Below, piece after piece: positions 9,222 to 18,461 of a stretch of DNA of 64,000 nucleotides (its first letter is position 1; each line of letters opens with the position of its first letter). The translations under genes and the position numbers were made by a program. Below the pieces are notes generated by a model. That model was given only the letters and a program-made list of their open reading frames with translations. It was not told the DNA's origin and searched no databases. This DNA is from Novipirellula galeiformis (GTDB lineage Bacteria; Planctomycetota; Planctomycetia; Pirellulales; Pirellulaceae), in assembly GCF_007860095.1 (NCBI RefSeq), contig NZ_SJPT01000007.1:310001-374000 (forward strand), read 5' to 3'.

Positions 9222-9307
9222 TGACCGCGACTGCGACGCCGCAAACCACCTTCGCGAGACGCCGCAAACAACCCTGTGCCGCCCCGCCCCTCGATACGGA
9301 ATCGTGA

Positions 9308-10327
9308 ATGTCAGTGACGCTCAAACAAGTTGCCGATGCAGCGGGGGTGAGCGTCTCGGTGGCTTCCCGATCACTGAACGGCCGCGCCCGTGAATACCGA
9401 ATCAGCGAGACGACCGAGAAATCGGTCAAGACAACGGCCGCAAAACTCGGTTTCCAACCTAGCCAAGTCGCACGCTCGCTGCGTCTGAAACGCTCGGGCT
9501 TGGTGGGCGTCGTCGTCCCCGATCTGTCCAATCCCTTCTTTGCCTCGATCGCTCGCGAAGTCACCTTGGCAGCGGAACAGGACGGCTACTCGGTGATCGT
9601 CGTTGACACGCGCGAGACGACTGCCAACGAAGAAAAATTGGTGGGACAACTCCTCGCTCGACAAATCGAGGCCTTGGTCGTCTGTCCGGTCGGACAAACA
9701 CAGGATCACCTCTCGGCCATACATGACTCTGGTTTACCCGTGGTGCTTGTCGACCGTGGGTTCCCCGATAGCAAGTTGACCCAGGTCACGTCCAATCATC
9801 GTGCGGGAGCTCAACAGGCGACCGAGTTACTCTTGGACCACGGGCATCGTTTGATCGGTATCTTGCAAGGATTGCCTGGGACGTTGCCCAACGACGAGCG
9901 TCTCGCAGGCCTGCGTGCTGGCTTGGCACAACGCAACCTCGATTTCGACACGACCCTGCTCGCAGGCGATAATTTCAGCGAGCGTTCGGGTTACGAGTCG
10001 ACCCATGCGTTGCTCCGCCGCCACCGCGGCATCACCGCGTTGTTTGCCTTCAGCACGCCCAATGCACTGGGGGCGTTACGGGCCACCTTAGAATTGGGGC
10101 GACGGGTTCCCGAGGATCTGTCCTTGGTGACGTTTGACGACATTCCCTTTGCTGACTTTATGAGCGTGCCGCTCACCACGGTCGCTCAAGACGTTACAGC
10201 ATTGGGGCGGACGGCGGCGGATTTAATTACCCAGCAACTGAGTGGCAGTAAACCGCCACGATTAAAAAATCACTGCGTCCAGGTTCACCTCATCAACCGC
10301 AATTCGATTCGCGAGGTCAAGCGATGA
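9308..10327 (+). CDS. LacI-family transcriptional regulator, probably the ribose repressor
   Basis: 339 residues, the usual family length. The N-terminal helix-turn-helix and hinge begin MSVTLKQVADAAGVSVSVAS and continue to about residue 60; the rest is a periplasmic-binding-protein-like effector domain starting GLVGVVVPDLSNPFFASIA and including LLDHGHRLIGILQG and LVTFDDIPFADFM. Its stop overlaps the start of rbsK (ATGA), so it is the first gene of the operon it probably controls. The ligand is inferred to be ribose or a phosphorylated derivative, from context only. The likely binding site is the palindrome at 9206-9221. Confidence 0.88.
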   Translation: MSVTLKQVADAAGVSVSVASRSLNGRAREYRISETTEKSVKTTAAKLGFQPSQVARSLRLKRSGLVGVVVPDLSNPFFASIAREVTLAAEQDGYSVIVVDTRETTANEEKLVGQLLARQIEALVVCPVGQTQDHLSAIHDSGLPVVLVDRGFPDSKLTQVTSNHRAGAQQATELLLDHGHRLIGILQGLPGTLPNDERLAGLRAGLAQRNLDFDTTLLAGDNFSERSGYESTHALLRRHRGITALFAFSTPNALGALRATLELGRRVPEDLSLVTFDDIPFADFMSVPLTTVAQDVTALGRTAADLITQQLSGSKPPRLKNHCVQVHLINRNSIREVKR

Positions 10328-11250
10328 ATAGCAAAGGTCCCCGCATCACGGTGGTCGGTTCGATCAACATGGACCTCGTCATCCGCTGTGATACGTTTGC
10401 CCGTCCGGGCGAGACGATCATCGCAAATTCGGCGGCCGAGATCAGTGGCGGCAAAGGGGCGAATCAAGCGGTCGCGTCGGCACGGGCCGGCGGTGACGTG
10501 TCGATGATTGGCCGCGTCGGCGACGATGCGTTTGCCCACACACTGTTGCAAAACTTGCAACACAGCGAGATCGATTGCAGCGGCGTCCAAAACACCGCAG
10601 ACAGTCCCAGCGGATTGGCGATCGTGACCGTTGAATCCGCCGGACAAAACTCCATCATGCTGGTGCAAGGGGCAAACGGTCACGTCACCCCCGAGGATGT
10701 CGAGGCGAACCGTAGCGTGATCGAATCCGCCGACGTGTTGCTGTTACAGCTTGAGATTCCGATTGCTGCCGTGCTGGCGTCGATCGCGATCGCTCGGACC
10801 GCTGGCGTCCGTATTGTGCTGGATCCCGCTCCCGTTCCGAAGGTATGGAGCGACGCGTTGCTGGGCGTCGATTTAGTGTGTCCCAACGAAACCGAAGCGG
10901 CTGCGATCACGGGGCACCCGCTAGAGTCTTTTGACGATGCGGAATCCGCCGCCAAAGAACTTCATCGCCGGGGCGCGAAGCATGTCGCGATCACGCTTGG
11001 TGATCGCGGCTCGCTGCTGTACACCGAAAACACAATGCACCGAATTGCGGCGACTCCGATCACGGTGCTCGATACGACCGCGGCGGGCGACGCGTTTGCC
11101 GGCGCCTTGGCCGTGCGCTGGGCGGAAACCAACGACTTAATCGAAGCCATGCGTTTCGCCAGCATCGCTGGCGCGATCGCGGCCTCGCGACACGGGGCGC
11201 AACCCAGCATGGGGACACGCGAGATGATCGAACAATTTGCCACGACCTAA
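10324..11250 (+). CDS. rbsK: Ribokinase (PfkB family)
   Basis: 308 residues, typical length. Starts at the ATG inside the lacI stop. It carries both PfkB signatures: the N-terminal GGKGANQAVASARAGG with its GxGxxG-type loop, and the C-terminal DTTAAGDAFAGAL with the catalytic Asp of GAGD-type motifs (here AAGD). ITVVGSINMDLVIRC at the N-terminus and RAGGDVSMIGRVGDDAFA are ribokinase-like. It phosphorylates ribose to ribose-5-phosphate after import. Followed by rbsB, rbsA, rbsC. Confidence 0.9.
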   Translation: MNSKGPRITVVGSINMDLVIRCDTFARPGETIIANSAAEISGGKGANQAVASARAGGDVSMIGRVGDDAFAHTLLQNLQHSEIDCSGVQNTADSPSGLAIVTVESAGQNSIMLVQGANGHVTPEDVEANRSVIESADVLLLQLEIPIAAVLASIAIARTAGVRIVLDPAPVPKVWSDALLGVDLVCPNETEAAAITGHPLESFDDAESAAKELHRRGAKHVAITLGDRGSLLYTENTMHRIAATPITVLDTTAAGDAFAGALAVRWAETNDLIEAMRFASIAGAIAASRHGAQPSMGTREMIEQFATT

Positions 11251-11263
11251 GCTACCGGAAACC

Positions 11264-12235
11264 ATGATGAAAAAACAACGTATTGTTGCACTGCTCCTCT
11301 CGCTCGTCGCCATCACCGGCTGTAGTTCGTCCTCGACCACGACCGATCCGCATCGAACATCAGACACCGGCGCCGATAAGCCGCGAGTGGCGTTGATCAT
11401 GAAGTCGTTAGCAAACGAATTTTTTTCAACGATGGCGACCGGTGCCCAGGAGCATCAAGCGGCCCATGCCGACGACTATGACTTGATCGTCAATGGAATC
11501 AAAGACGAACGGGATTTGAGTCGCCAGGTTTCGTTGGTCGATGAGATGGTGGCCAACGGCGTGGACGCAATCGTGATCGCGCCGGCCGATTCGAAAGCCT
11601 TGGTCCCGGTGCTGCGGCGAGCGAAACAGTCGGGCGTGGTCGTGATCAACATCGACAACCGGCTCGATGCCGATGTGTTAACGCAGGAACAGGTCTCCAT
11701 TGCGTTTGTGGGGCCCGACAATCAAGCGGGCGCGAAAAAGGTGGGTGACTTTTTGTCCGCCAAGCTGCAAAAGGGAGACAAAGTTGCGATTCTCGAAGGC
11801 ATTCGCACCTCATTCAATGCGCAACAACGATTGAAAGGGTTTACCGCGGCGATGCAGGAAGCGGGAATGGAGATCGTGGCCAGCCAATCGGCCGAATGGG
11901 AGCTGAGCAAAGCCAATACAATCGCCTCGTCGATGTTAAGTGAACATCCCGAAATCAAGGCGATTTTGGCGGCCAATGATTCGATGGCCTTGGGGGCGAT
12001 CGCGGCGGTCAAAAGCGCCGGCCGCGAAGGCGAAGTGCAAATCGTAGGCTTCGATAACATCACCGCGATTCAAGAAGCAATCCAACAAGGCAAGGTGTTG
12101 GCCACGGCGGACCAGCATGGTGCGGATTTGGCAGTCTTTGGAATCGAGGCCGCGCTGCGTTTGATCAACGATGCGTCCGCGGCAAGCGACGATATCGAAA
12201 CGCCCGTCGATTTGATCACGAAGGAAAACCTGTGA
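11264..12235 (+). CDS. rbsB: Ribose-type ABC transporter substrate-binding lipoprotein
   Basis: 323 residues from ATG 11264 (a second ATG follows at 11267). The signal peptide ends in a lipobox (AITGC, Cys 20), so the mature protein is a lipid-anchored binding protein. The fold is the type I periplasmic sugar-binding family: KPRVALIMKSLANEFFSTMATGA, VANGVDAIVIAPADSKALVPVL, FVGPDNQAGAKKVGD, AILEGI and GFDNITAIQEAIQQGKVLATADQ. It delivers the sugar to RbsC/RbsA. The stop codon overlaps the rbsA GTG start (GTGA), so translation is coupled. Confidence 0.9.
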   Translation: MMKKQRIVALLLSLVAITGCSSSSTTTDPHRTSDTGADKPRVALIMKSLANEFFSTMATGAQEHQAAHADDYDLIVNGIKDERDLSRQVSLVDEMVANGVDAIVIAPADSKALVPVLRRAKQSGVVVINIDNRLDADVLTQEQVSIAFVGPDNQAGAKKVGDFLSAKLQKGDKVAILEGIRTSFNAQQRLKGFTAAMQEAGMEIVASQSAEWELSKANTIASSMLSEHPEIKAILAANDSMALGAIAAVKSAGREGEVQIVGFDNITAIQEAIQQGKVLATADQHGADLAVFGIEAALRLINDASAASDDIETPVDLITKENL

Positions 12236-13791
12236 GTCGACGTTTGAGTGTCCATGGTCTAAGCAAACGTTACGCCACGGTGACGGTATTGCGTGATGTC
12301 TCCCTCGCGGTCGCAGCGGGGGAAATCCATTCGCTATTGGGCGCCAACGGAGCGGGCAAGAGCACGTTGTGCAAGATCATCAGCGGGTTGATTCCCGCCT
12401 CGGCCGGTACCATGACACTCGATGATCAACCCTTTGCTCCGGAATGCAAACAAGATGCCGAGCGGGCCGGGGTTGAGATTGTGCAACAGGAATTGAACCT
12501 AATTCCGACATTGTCCGTCGCCGAAAATTTATTGTTGACCCGCTTGCCTCAGCGCTTGGGTGTGATCGACTCGCGGCGTCTTGAACGGGTCGCCCAATCC
12601 GTTTTGGATCGCTTTGGGTTGACCGACGTCGCCACAGACACCTTGGTGGGATCGTTGGGGGTCGGACGCCAACAAATGATTGAGATTGCGGCTGCCTTGG
12701 CTCGCGATTGCAAACTATTGATTTTGGATGAACCGACCGCCGCCCTCTCGGGCAGCGAAGCGGAGCAATTGTTCGAGCATCTCAAGCGATTGCGAAGCGA
12801 AGGCGTTGCGATCTTGTACATCAGTCACCGCTTGGATGAGGTCGCGCGACTGAGCGATCGTGTCAGCGTGCTTCGCGATGGCGCGTTTGTGGGAACCCAT
12901 GACACGCAATCGTTGACGACCGACGCAATGATCGGTTTGATGAGCGGCGAACCCACGACGTCGGCCAAACCGAATCACGTTTGTCATGCAACCGATGCGA
13001 TCGCGATGCGTGTCGATTCGATCAATGGCGGGCTTGTTCATGACGTCTCGTTCGCTGTCAAACGGGGCGAGCGATTGGGGATCACCGGATTGGTGGGATC
13101 GGGACGGACCGAGTTGTTGCGGGCGATTTTCGGTGCCGACGTGGCTTCCTCAGGCCATCTCACCCTGGGAAACGACCCCACACCTCGTCGGTTTCGGCGT
13201 CCCAGTGAAGCGGTCGCTGCGGGCTTGGCGATGGTCACCGAGGATCGCAAACAGGATGGATTGCTGCAGAGCCAATCGATTCGTAGCAACACGACGCTGA
13301 GCAGTTTGTGGCGGCGATTTTCTCGCGCCGGGCTGGTGCGCGGTGACGCTGAACGGCGCGTCGCCGAGCAGATGCGAGATGCAATGCAGACGCGCTGCGA
13401 GAGTGTCGAGCAGTGGGTTGGCACGTTGAGTGGCGGCAATCAACAAAAGGTCGCCGTGGCGAAGTGGTTGGTGCGAGATGCAGAGGTATTTTTGTTTGAC
13501 GAGCCGACGCGAGGCATCGACGTCGGAGCCCGTCGTCGGATCTACGAAGTGTTTGAATCGTTGGCCCGCGAGGGCAAAGCGTTGGTAATCGTCAGTAGCG
13601 ATTTAGACGAATTGTTTGAAACGTGTGACCGCATTGCCGTGATCTCGGCGGGGCGCCTCGTGGCAACCTTCGCTCGCGACGAGTGGAGTCAAGAAAAAAT
13701 CATGCAGGCATCGTTCTCGGGCTATCAAGACCGCTTGCTGGGCAATCCCTTGCCCCATGAATCGGTGATCGCAACCCCAAGTTCAATTTGA
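12232..13791 (+). CDS. rbsA: Ribose-type ABC transporter ATP-binding protein, two ABC domains
   Basis: 519 residues, starting with GTG. The first ABC domain has Walker A GANGAGKST (37-45), a degenerate signature SLGVGRQQM and Walker B LLILDEPTAAL; the second has a modified Walker A (GLVGSGRTELL) and a full signature LSGGNQQKV followed by FLFDEPTRGIDVGARR. This intact/degenerate pairing is characteristic of RbsA/MglA sugar importers. It energises import through RbsC. rbsC begins two bases after the stop. Confidence 0.93.
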   Translation: MSRRLSVHGLSKRYATVTVLRDVSLAVAAGEIHSLLGANGAGKSTLCKIISGLIPASAGTMTLDDQPFAPECKQDAERAGVEIVQQELNLIPTLSVAENLLLTRLPQRLGVIDSRRLERVAQSVLDRFGLTDVATDTLVGSLGVGRQQMIEIAAALARDCKLLILDEPTAALSGSEAEQLFEHLKRLRSEGVAILYISHRLDEVARLSDRVSVLRDGAFVGTHDTQSLTTDAMIGLMSGEPTTSAKPNHVCHATDAIAMRVDSINGGLVHDVSFAVKRGERLGITGLVGSGRTELLRAIFGADVASSGHLTLGNDPTPRRFRRPSEAVAAGLAMVTEDRKQDGLLQSQSIRSNTTLSSLWRRFSRAGLVRGDAERRVAEQMRDAMQTRCESVEQWVGTLSGGNQQKVAVAKWLVRDAEVFLFDEPTRGIDVGARRRIYEVFESLAREGKALVIVSSDLDELFETCDRIAVISAGRLVATFARDEWSQEKIMQASFSGYQDRLLGNPLPHESVIATPSSI

Positions 13792-13793
13792 TC

Positions 13794-14756
13794 ATGAAAC
13801 AAAGCAAACTGAAACAATCGATGGTTCAATACGCGGGGCTGCTCGCGGTGCTGATACTGATGGTCGCGACCTTTAGTTTGCTCAGTAAGAATTTCTTCCA
13901 ACCCACCACGTTGATTTCAATCGCAAACCAAGTCCCCGACCTGACCTTCTTGGCCGTCGGCATGACGTTGGTGTTGGTGGTGGGAGGAATCGATTTGTCG
14001 GTCGGTTCGCTGTTGGCGCTATCCTCGGCCGTGCTGGGGGTGTTGATGGTGAACATGGGGTGGCCGCTGATAGCTGCACTGCCGGTCGCCATGCTCGTTG
14101 CGGGAGCCTGTGGTTTGGCCAACGGGATGATCACCGTTGGCTTTAGGGTGCCGTCGTTTATCGTCACCTTGGGGATGCTTGAAATCGCTCGCGGTGCCAC
14201 CAAGGCGGTGACCGATTCCCAGTCGGTTTATATCGGCAGCAGCATTGAATGGTTCGGCCAACCGATCGGGGGCATTCGCTTGTCGCCTGCGTTTTTGATG
14301 GCGGTCATCGCCGTCGCAATCGGCCAGTTCGTGCTGACGCGAACGGTCTTCGGTCGCTACTGCGTCGCGATCGGCACCAACGCCGAAGCGGTGCGAATGT
14401 CGGGGATCCGTGCGGCCCCCTATTCGATCGCGGTGTTTGGCATCAGCGGTTTGATGTGTGGCTTAGCGGGATTGGCTCAATCGTCACGGTTGTCGACCGC
14501 GGACCCCAACGCCGCCATCGGAATCGAACTGGCCGCCATCGCTGCTTGCGTGATCGGCGGGACGAGTTTGATGGGGGGACGCGGCAGTGTGGTCAGCTCC
14601 TTTATCGGCGTGTTGATCATCCAAGTCTTACAAACCGGTTTGGCTCAAATCGGCGTCTCCGATGCCAATAAGCAAATCATCACCGGCGGTGTGATCGTCG
14701 CGGCGGTGTTGATGGACGCGTTGCGAACGCGTTGGAGAGGGGGAAGTGAAGAGTGA
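13794..14756 (+). CDS. rbsC: Ribose-type ABC transporter permease
   Basis: 320 residues from the ATG at 13794; a TTG two codons upstream is less likely. About eight to ten membrane helices. The family segments VGMTLVLVVGGIDLSVGSLLAL, VPSFIVTLGMLEIARG and GRYCVAIGTNAEAVRMSGI mark the RbsC/AraH/XylH permease group. It forms the sugar channel together with RbsA. Confidence 0.92.
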   Translation: MKQSKLKQSMVQYAGLLAVLILMVATFSLLSKNFFQPTTLISIANQVPDLTFLAVGMTLVLVVGGIDLSVGSLLALSSAVLGVLMVNMGWPLIAALPVAMLVAGACGLANGMITVGFRVPSFIVTLGMLEIARGATKAVTDSQSVYIGSSIEWFGQPIGGIRLSPAFLMAVIAVAIGQFVLTRTVFGRYCVAIGTNAEAVRMSGIRAAPYSIAVFGISGLMCGLAGLAQSSRLSTADPNAAIGIELAAIAACVIGGTSLMGGRGSVVSSFIGVLIIQVLQTGLAQIGVSDANKQIITGGVIVAAVLMDALRTRWRGGSEE

Positions 14757-14818
14757 AGGAAGTCATTGACGAACGACTCTTTAATAACGACGTCATTACT
14801 TAGCAAAGGCCAGATCGA

Positions 14819-15850
14819 ATGATGCGAATCTTGAATCCACTGCGGTTAGTAGGGACCGCCGCGTTGCTTGTTCTCGCTCCCGCAGTGGAGCTGCACGCCA
14901 AGGAATCGCACGCGCGACGCGGGGCGGATCCGGCGGCGGTGAAATTGATCCTCGACACCGACATGTCCGGCGACTGTGACGATGCCGGCACGCTAGCCCT
15001 GTTGCATGCGTTGGCCGACCGCGGTGAGTGTGAATTGTTGGCGACGATCGTCAATCGGGCCGATTTCACCAAAGCCTCCGCTGCGGCGGTGGACGCCATC
15101 AACACCTACTACGGGCGTCCCAATATTCCCATCGGCACGGACAAAGTCGGTCCCACGGCGCTACAACGCACCAGCCCGTACGCCGCTGCCCTCCGAGACG
15201 AATTCCCTCATGACATCGTGGCGGACGACCAAGCTCCCGACGCGTTAGCGATCTATCGCAAAATCTTAGCGGACCAGCCAGACGCGAGTGTCACCCTTTG
15301 TAGCGTTGGAGCGTTTTCGAACCTCGCCGAACTGTGCCGCCACGAACCTGAATTGGTGCGAGCGAAAGTGCAACGTTTGGTCGTGATGGGGGGCGAATTC
15401 CCGGACTCCGATCGACGCGAAACCAACGTGGCGACCCATCGCGATGCAGCCCACTTCGTAGCCGAACATTGGCCTGGCGAAATCATCTGGCACGGCTACG
15501 AGATCGGCGACGCCTTGATAACCGGCGCCAAGCTGAAACAGACTCCCCAAAAGAATCCTGTACGGCGTGCTTACGAACTGCGACGCTACCGAGGACGTCC
15601 CTCCATTAACGGCGGTCAGCCGAGTTATGACCAAGCCGCTGCGTTGTACGCGGTGCGAGGATCCGAGCCAGCGTTCTGGGAAACGAGTTCGGGTGGCCAC
15701 GTTCGTGTTGATGCCGAAGGTCGCACGCGTTGGTCAACCGACCCCGCCGGTCCACACCGCTACGTCAAAATCGTGGGGCCCCCGCAACGACTTGCCGCTG
15801 CGATCGAAGCACTGATGATCGAACCGCCGGCGCATTTAGCAAAAGAATAA
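14819..15850 (+). CDS. Exported nucleoside hydrolase (IUNH family)
   Basis: 343 residues. The N-terminus is a cleavable signal sequence (about 27 residues, ending near ELHAKES), so the enzyme is probably periplasmic. The hydrolase Ca2+/ribose site motif appears as DTDMSGDCDDAGTLALLHAL (DxDxxxDD). It splits nucleosides into base and ribose. It lies 62 bp after rbsC, so hydrolysis of external nucleosides would feed ribose to RbsBAC and RbsK. Export plus the ABC importer makes this a coherent nucleoside-scavenging unit. A role on NAD- or ADP-ribose-like substrates cannot be excluded. Confidence 0.85.
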   Translation: MMRILNPLRLVGTAALLVLAPAVELHAKESHARRGADPAAVKLILDTDMSGDCDDAGTLALLHALADRGECELLATIVNRADFTKASAAAVDAINTYYGRPNIPIGTDKVGPTALQRTSPYAAALRDEFPHDIVADDQAPDALAIYRKILADQPDASVTLCSVGAFSNLAELCRHEPELVRAKVQRLVVMGGEFPDSDRRETNVATHRDAAHFVAEHWPGEIIWHGYEIGDALITGAKLKQTPQKNPVRRAYELRRYRGRPSINGGQPSYDQAAALYAVRGSEPAFWETSSGGHVRVDAEGRTRWSTDPAGPHRYVKIVGPPQRLAAAIEALMIEPPAHLAKE

Positions 15851-15910
15851 GAGGTCCTCGGCAGTCCGAATCAATTCGGACTCCCGCCAGCATTTTCAAA
15901 TAGGACGTAA

Positions 15911-15991
15911 GGCCGGTTCCCACCGGCGCTGCTTGTGATTGGCCCTGCTTGTAATTGGCTCTGGTTGCGATTGGCCGGTGGGAAACCGGCC
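15911..15991. repeat. Imperfect inverted repeat GGCCGGTTCCCACCGG
   Basis: Arms at 15911-15926 and 15975-15991 match with a single-base indel and flank about 48 bp containing three near-repeats of GATTGGCC/TAATTGGC. A related fragment (GGCCGGTGGGAACCG) occurs after clpB near 42256. Looks like a dispersed REP-type element. Confidence 0.55.
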
Positions 15992-16012
15992 CTAAAATCC
16001 CTCCATTCATTT

Positions 16013-16036
16013 CCAATACGCTCTAGAGCGTATTGG
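16013..16036. terminator. 24-bp perfect palindrome between convergent genes
   Basis: CCAATACGCTCT followed directly by its reverse complement. It lies between the nucleoside hydrolase stop (15850, plus) and the RND exporter stop (16106, minus), so a bidirectional terminator is the simplest reading; no T-tract follows on either side, and a protein-binding site is possible. Confidence 0.4.
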
Positions 16037-16105
16037 ACCGGCGAGACGATTCGCTCCTTTTCCTTAGACTCAGCGGGGCTGCCGAGCAAACGCTTGCCCA
16101 ACGCG

Positions 16106-18439
16106 TCACTCGCCGCTGCGATACCGGAGTTCCGCTGGACTGCGGCCCGGAGAACCAAAGCGATCTAACAGTGCGGGCAACATCACCAAGTCGGCGAACA
16201 ACGCGCTGCCGATCGTCAAAATCCCCATCACGGCAAAGATCCGGTGGTCGCGTGCATCACTCAACAACGCGGTGCTGAACCCGATGATCAACACCACCGT
16301 CGTCATCACCAAGGCGGTGCCGACGCCAACAAACGCGCGGCGAATCGCTTCGCTGTGATTGTCGGATCGCTTCAATTCCTCTTGGTATCGCGTTAGGAAA
16401 TGGATCGTGTCATCGACCGCGATCCCTAAACAAACCGTGAACGCACAAACGCTGACGAGTTCTAAGTTGTGACCGCTGATCAAAAGCAGACATCCCGTCA
16501 TCGCCAACGGAAACAGATTCGGCACCAGCGAGATCAAACCAATCCGTAGCGAGCGATAAACGAAGGTCAAGACAGCAAAGATGATGACCGTCGCGGTACC
16601 GAGGCTGAACGCAAGATCGACAACGATACGATACAAATTTCTCCAACGTCCGAGCGCCCGGCCGGTCAATTGAAGTCGAAAATCAGGATGCGTCTGTTCG
16701 ATCGCTTCGAGCCCACTCTCGATGCGTTGAAAAACCGGACCATAGGTGGCAATGCCGAGGTCTTGAAGCCTTAAAATGACTTTCGTCGAACGCCGTTCCG
16801 GAACGATGTAGGCTCGCTTCAGTGGCGGTGGCAAAAGTTCTAGCAACGACATCCGGGTCGCCGGATCTCCCTCGCCCGGCAATGCGTCGATCAAACTGCG
16901 GATCGAAAGCGGATTTCCGATCAAAGGCTCCGAGCGTAGCAAGTCGTCGACTTGGGCCACCACGCTGGCGATTTCGCCGTCCGTCGCGGCGATGCCGCGC
17001 CGCCATTGAACCAACACCTCCGCAGTCTCCAACCCGCCAAATTCACGGTCGATGTGGGCCAACGCACTCGCGGCTTCGCTGCCCGCACTGAGGTTGCTGG
17101 TCAACCGCTCGTCGGGGCGCAATTGCAATGTCATCGCGGCAAGTCCGCACGTCGTGACAATCGACACCACGCTGACCGTCTTGGCATGCCGGACGACCCA
17201 ATCGATCAAGACCGAGATCTTGCTCAAGTTTTTATCGACCAAGTTGTGACCATACCCCGCATGAACATTGCGTCCCAACGGGCTAGCACATGCCAACGGA
17301 ATGATGGTGACGACGGAAATGAAGGTCATCAGTACCCCGATCACGCAACAGTAACCGAATTCGCGAACGATCTCGTGGTGGGCGAGCGCCAATGATCCGA
17401 ATCCGATCGCGGTGGTCAGCGAAGTTAACCAGCACGCCAATCCAACTTCGCGGATGGATCGTCGCGCCGCATCGGTCGCCGACACTCCCTCGGATCGATG
17501 TCGCCGGATTTGCACCATCATGTGGACTCCATCGGTGAACCCGACCATGCATAACAACACCGGGACGATCACCGAATTGAACGGATTGTCGTCAAAGCCG
17601 AGGTAATGGAGCATTCCGATGGTCCAGAACACACCAAACGCGGGAGCCATCGCGACAATGATCACCGACGACAATCCACGGAACAGGATATACGCGATCC
17701 CCAATGCGATCGAATAGCCGATCGCTTGATACTTGCGTTCGTTCTCTCGGGTGCTCGCCGCCCCGCTAACGCGAATCGGCACGTCACCGGTCACTTGAAA
17801 CGTGATCGCGGCGTCGGGATGGTTTGCGACTGCCGTCGCCGCGGTTTGTCGCAGCACGTCGGTACAATCGCGATCATCGGTGACGTACAACCAATCGATC
17901 TTGACCATCAACAACATCGTGTTGGCGTCCGGTGAAAGCAGTTGACCGCCGACCAATGGGTGGGTTAACGCCCGCTGTTTCGCCGCGGCAAAGCGTGCCG
18001 GCGAAGCATTTCGATTGGGCAGTATCGGTTCGGGCAACCCAAACAAGTTCATCATCGGGGCGCGATCCATCCACAGCACCCTCTCAACTTGATCGAGCGA
18101 CTCTAGCGCCGCAACCGCTTCGCGAATCGCGTCTGCGCCGGCGGGCGTAAAGAATGCTTCGCTATGGGCGACGACAATCACATCACTCGACGCCACTTGC
18201 ACTGCGGAAACCTGGGGCGCCGGTTCGCTCTCGGCGTCGTCAAAGCCGATGTCCGCCGCGCTGCCGGGTTCCAGCGACGACGACGCGGCCGTATCGGGCC
18301 ACAGGATCGTCGGGTCGTAATGCCCCATCCCCATCACAATCGTCCACAGGACCAACAACAGCAGTGTCGACCAACGATGCGTGACGATCCAATCGGCGAG
18401 CGTGGAGATGCGAAATCGCGAGAACAGAAGAGCAAACAC
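16106..18439 (-). CDS. RND/MMPL-type exporter
   Basis: 777 residues from a GTG start at 18439. The topology is two repeats, each one helix, a large periplasmic loop and a block of five helices, giving about 12 membrane segments. Typical segments are VIVPVLLCMVGFTDGVHMMVQI in the first half and FTVCLGIAVDDTIHFLTRYQEEL in the second (the VGxTDxxH and VDDTIH motifs of the MMPL/SSD group). Substrate unknown; relatives export lipids or hopanoids. It follows the redoxin/copper protein by only 22 bp on the same strand, so the two are probably cotranscribed. Confidence 0.85.
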   Translation of the reverse strand: MFALLFSRFRISTLADWIVTHRWSTLLLLVLWTIVMGMGHYDPTILWPDTAASSSLEPGSAADIGFDDAESEPAPQVSAVQVASSDVIVVAHSEAFFTPAGADAIREAVAALESLDQVERVLWMDRAPMMNLFGLPEPILPNRNASPARFAAAKQRALTHPLVGGQLLSPDANTMLLMVKIDWLYVTDDRDCTDVLRQTAATAVANHPDAAITFQVTGDVPIRVSGAASTRENERKYQAIGYSIALGIAYILFRGLSSVIIVAMAPAFGVFWTIGMLHYLGFDDNPFNSVIVPVLLCMVGFTDGVHMMVQIRRHRSEGVSATDAARRSIREVGLACWLTSLTTAIGFGSLALAHHEIVREFGYCCVIGVLMTFISVVTIIPLACASPLGRNVHAGYGHNLVDKNLSKISVLIDWVVRHAKTVSVVSIVTTCGLAAMTLQLRPDERLTSNLSAGSEAASALAHIDREFGGLETAEVLVQWRRGIAATDGEIASVVAQVDDLLRSEPLIGNPLSIRSLIDALPGEGDPATRMSLLELLPPPLKRAYIVPERRSTKVILRLQDLGIATYGPVFQRIESGLEAIEQTHPDFRLQLTGRALGRWRNLYRIVVDLAFSLGTATVIIFAVLTFVYRSLRIGLISLVPNLFPLAMTGCLLLISGHNLELVSVCAFTVCLGIAVDDTIHFLTRYQEELKRSDNHSEAIRRAFVGVGTALVMTTVVLIIGFSTALLSDARDHRIFAVMGILTIGSALFADLVMLPALLDRFGSPGRSPAELRYRSGE

Positions 18440-18461
18440 TGCGTGGGGGTTTCCTGAGAGG

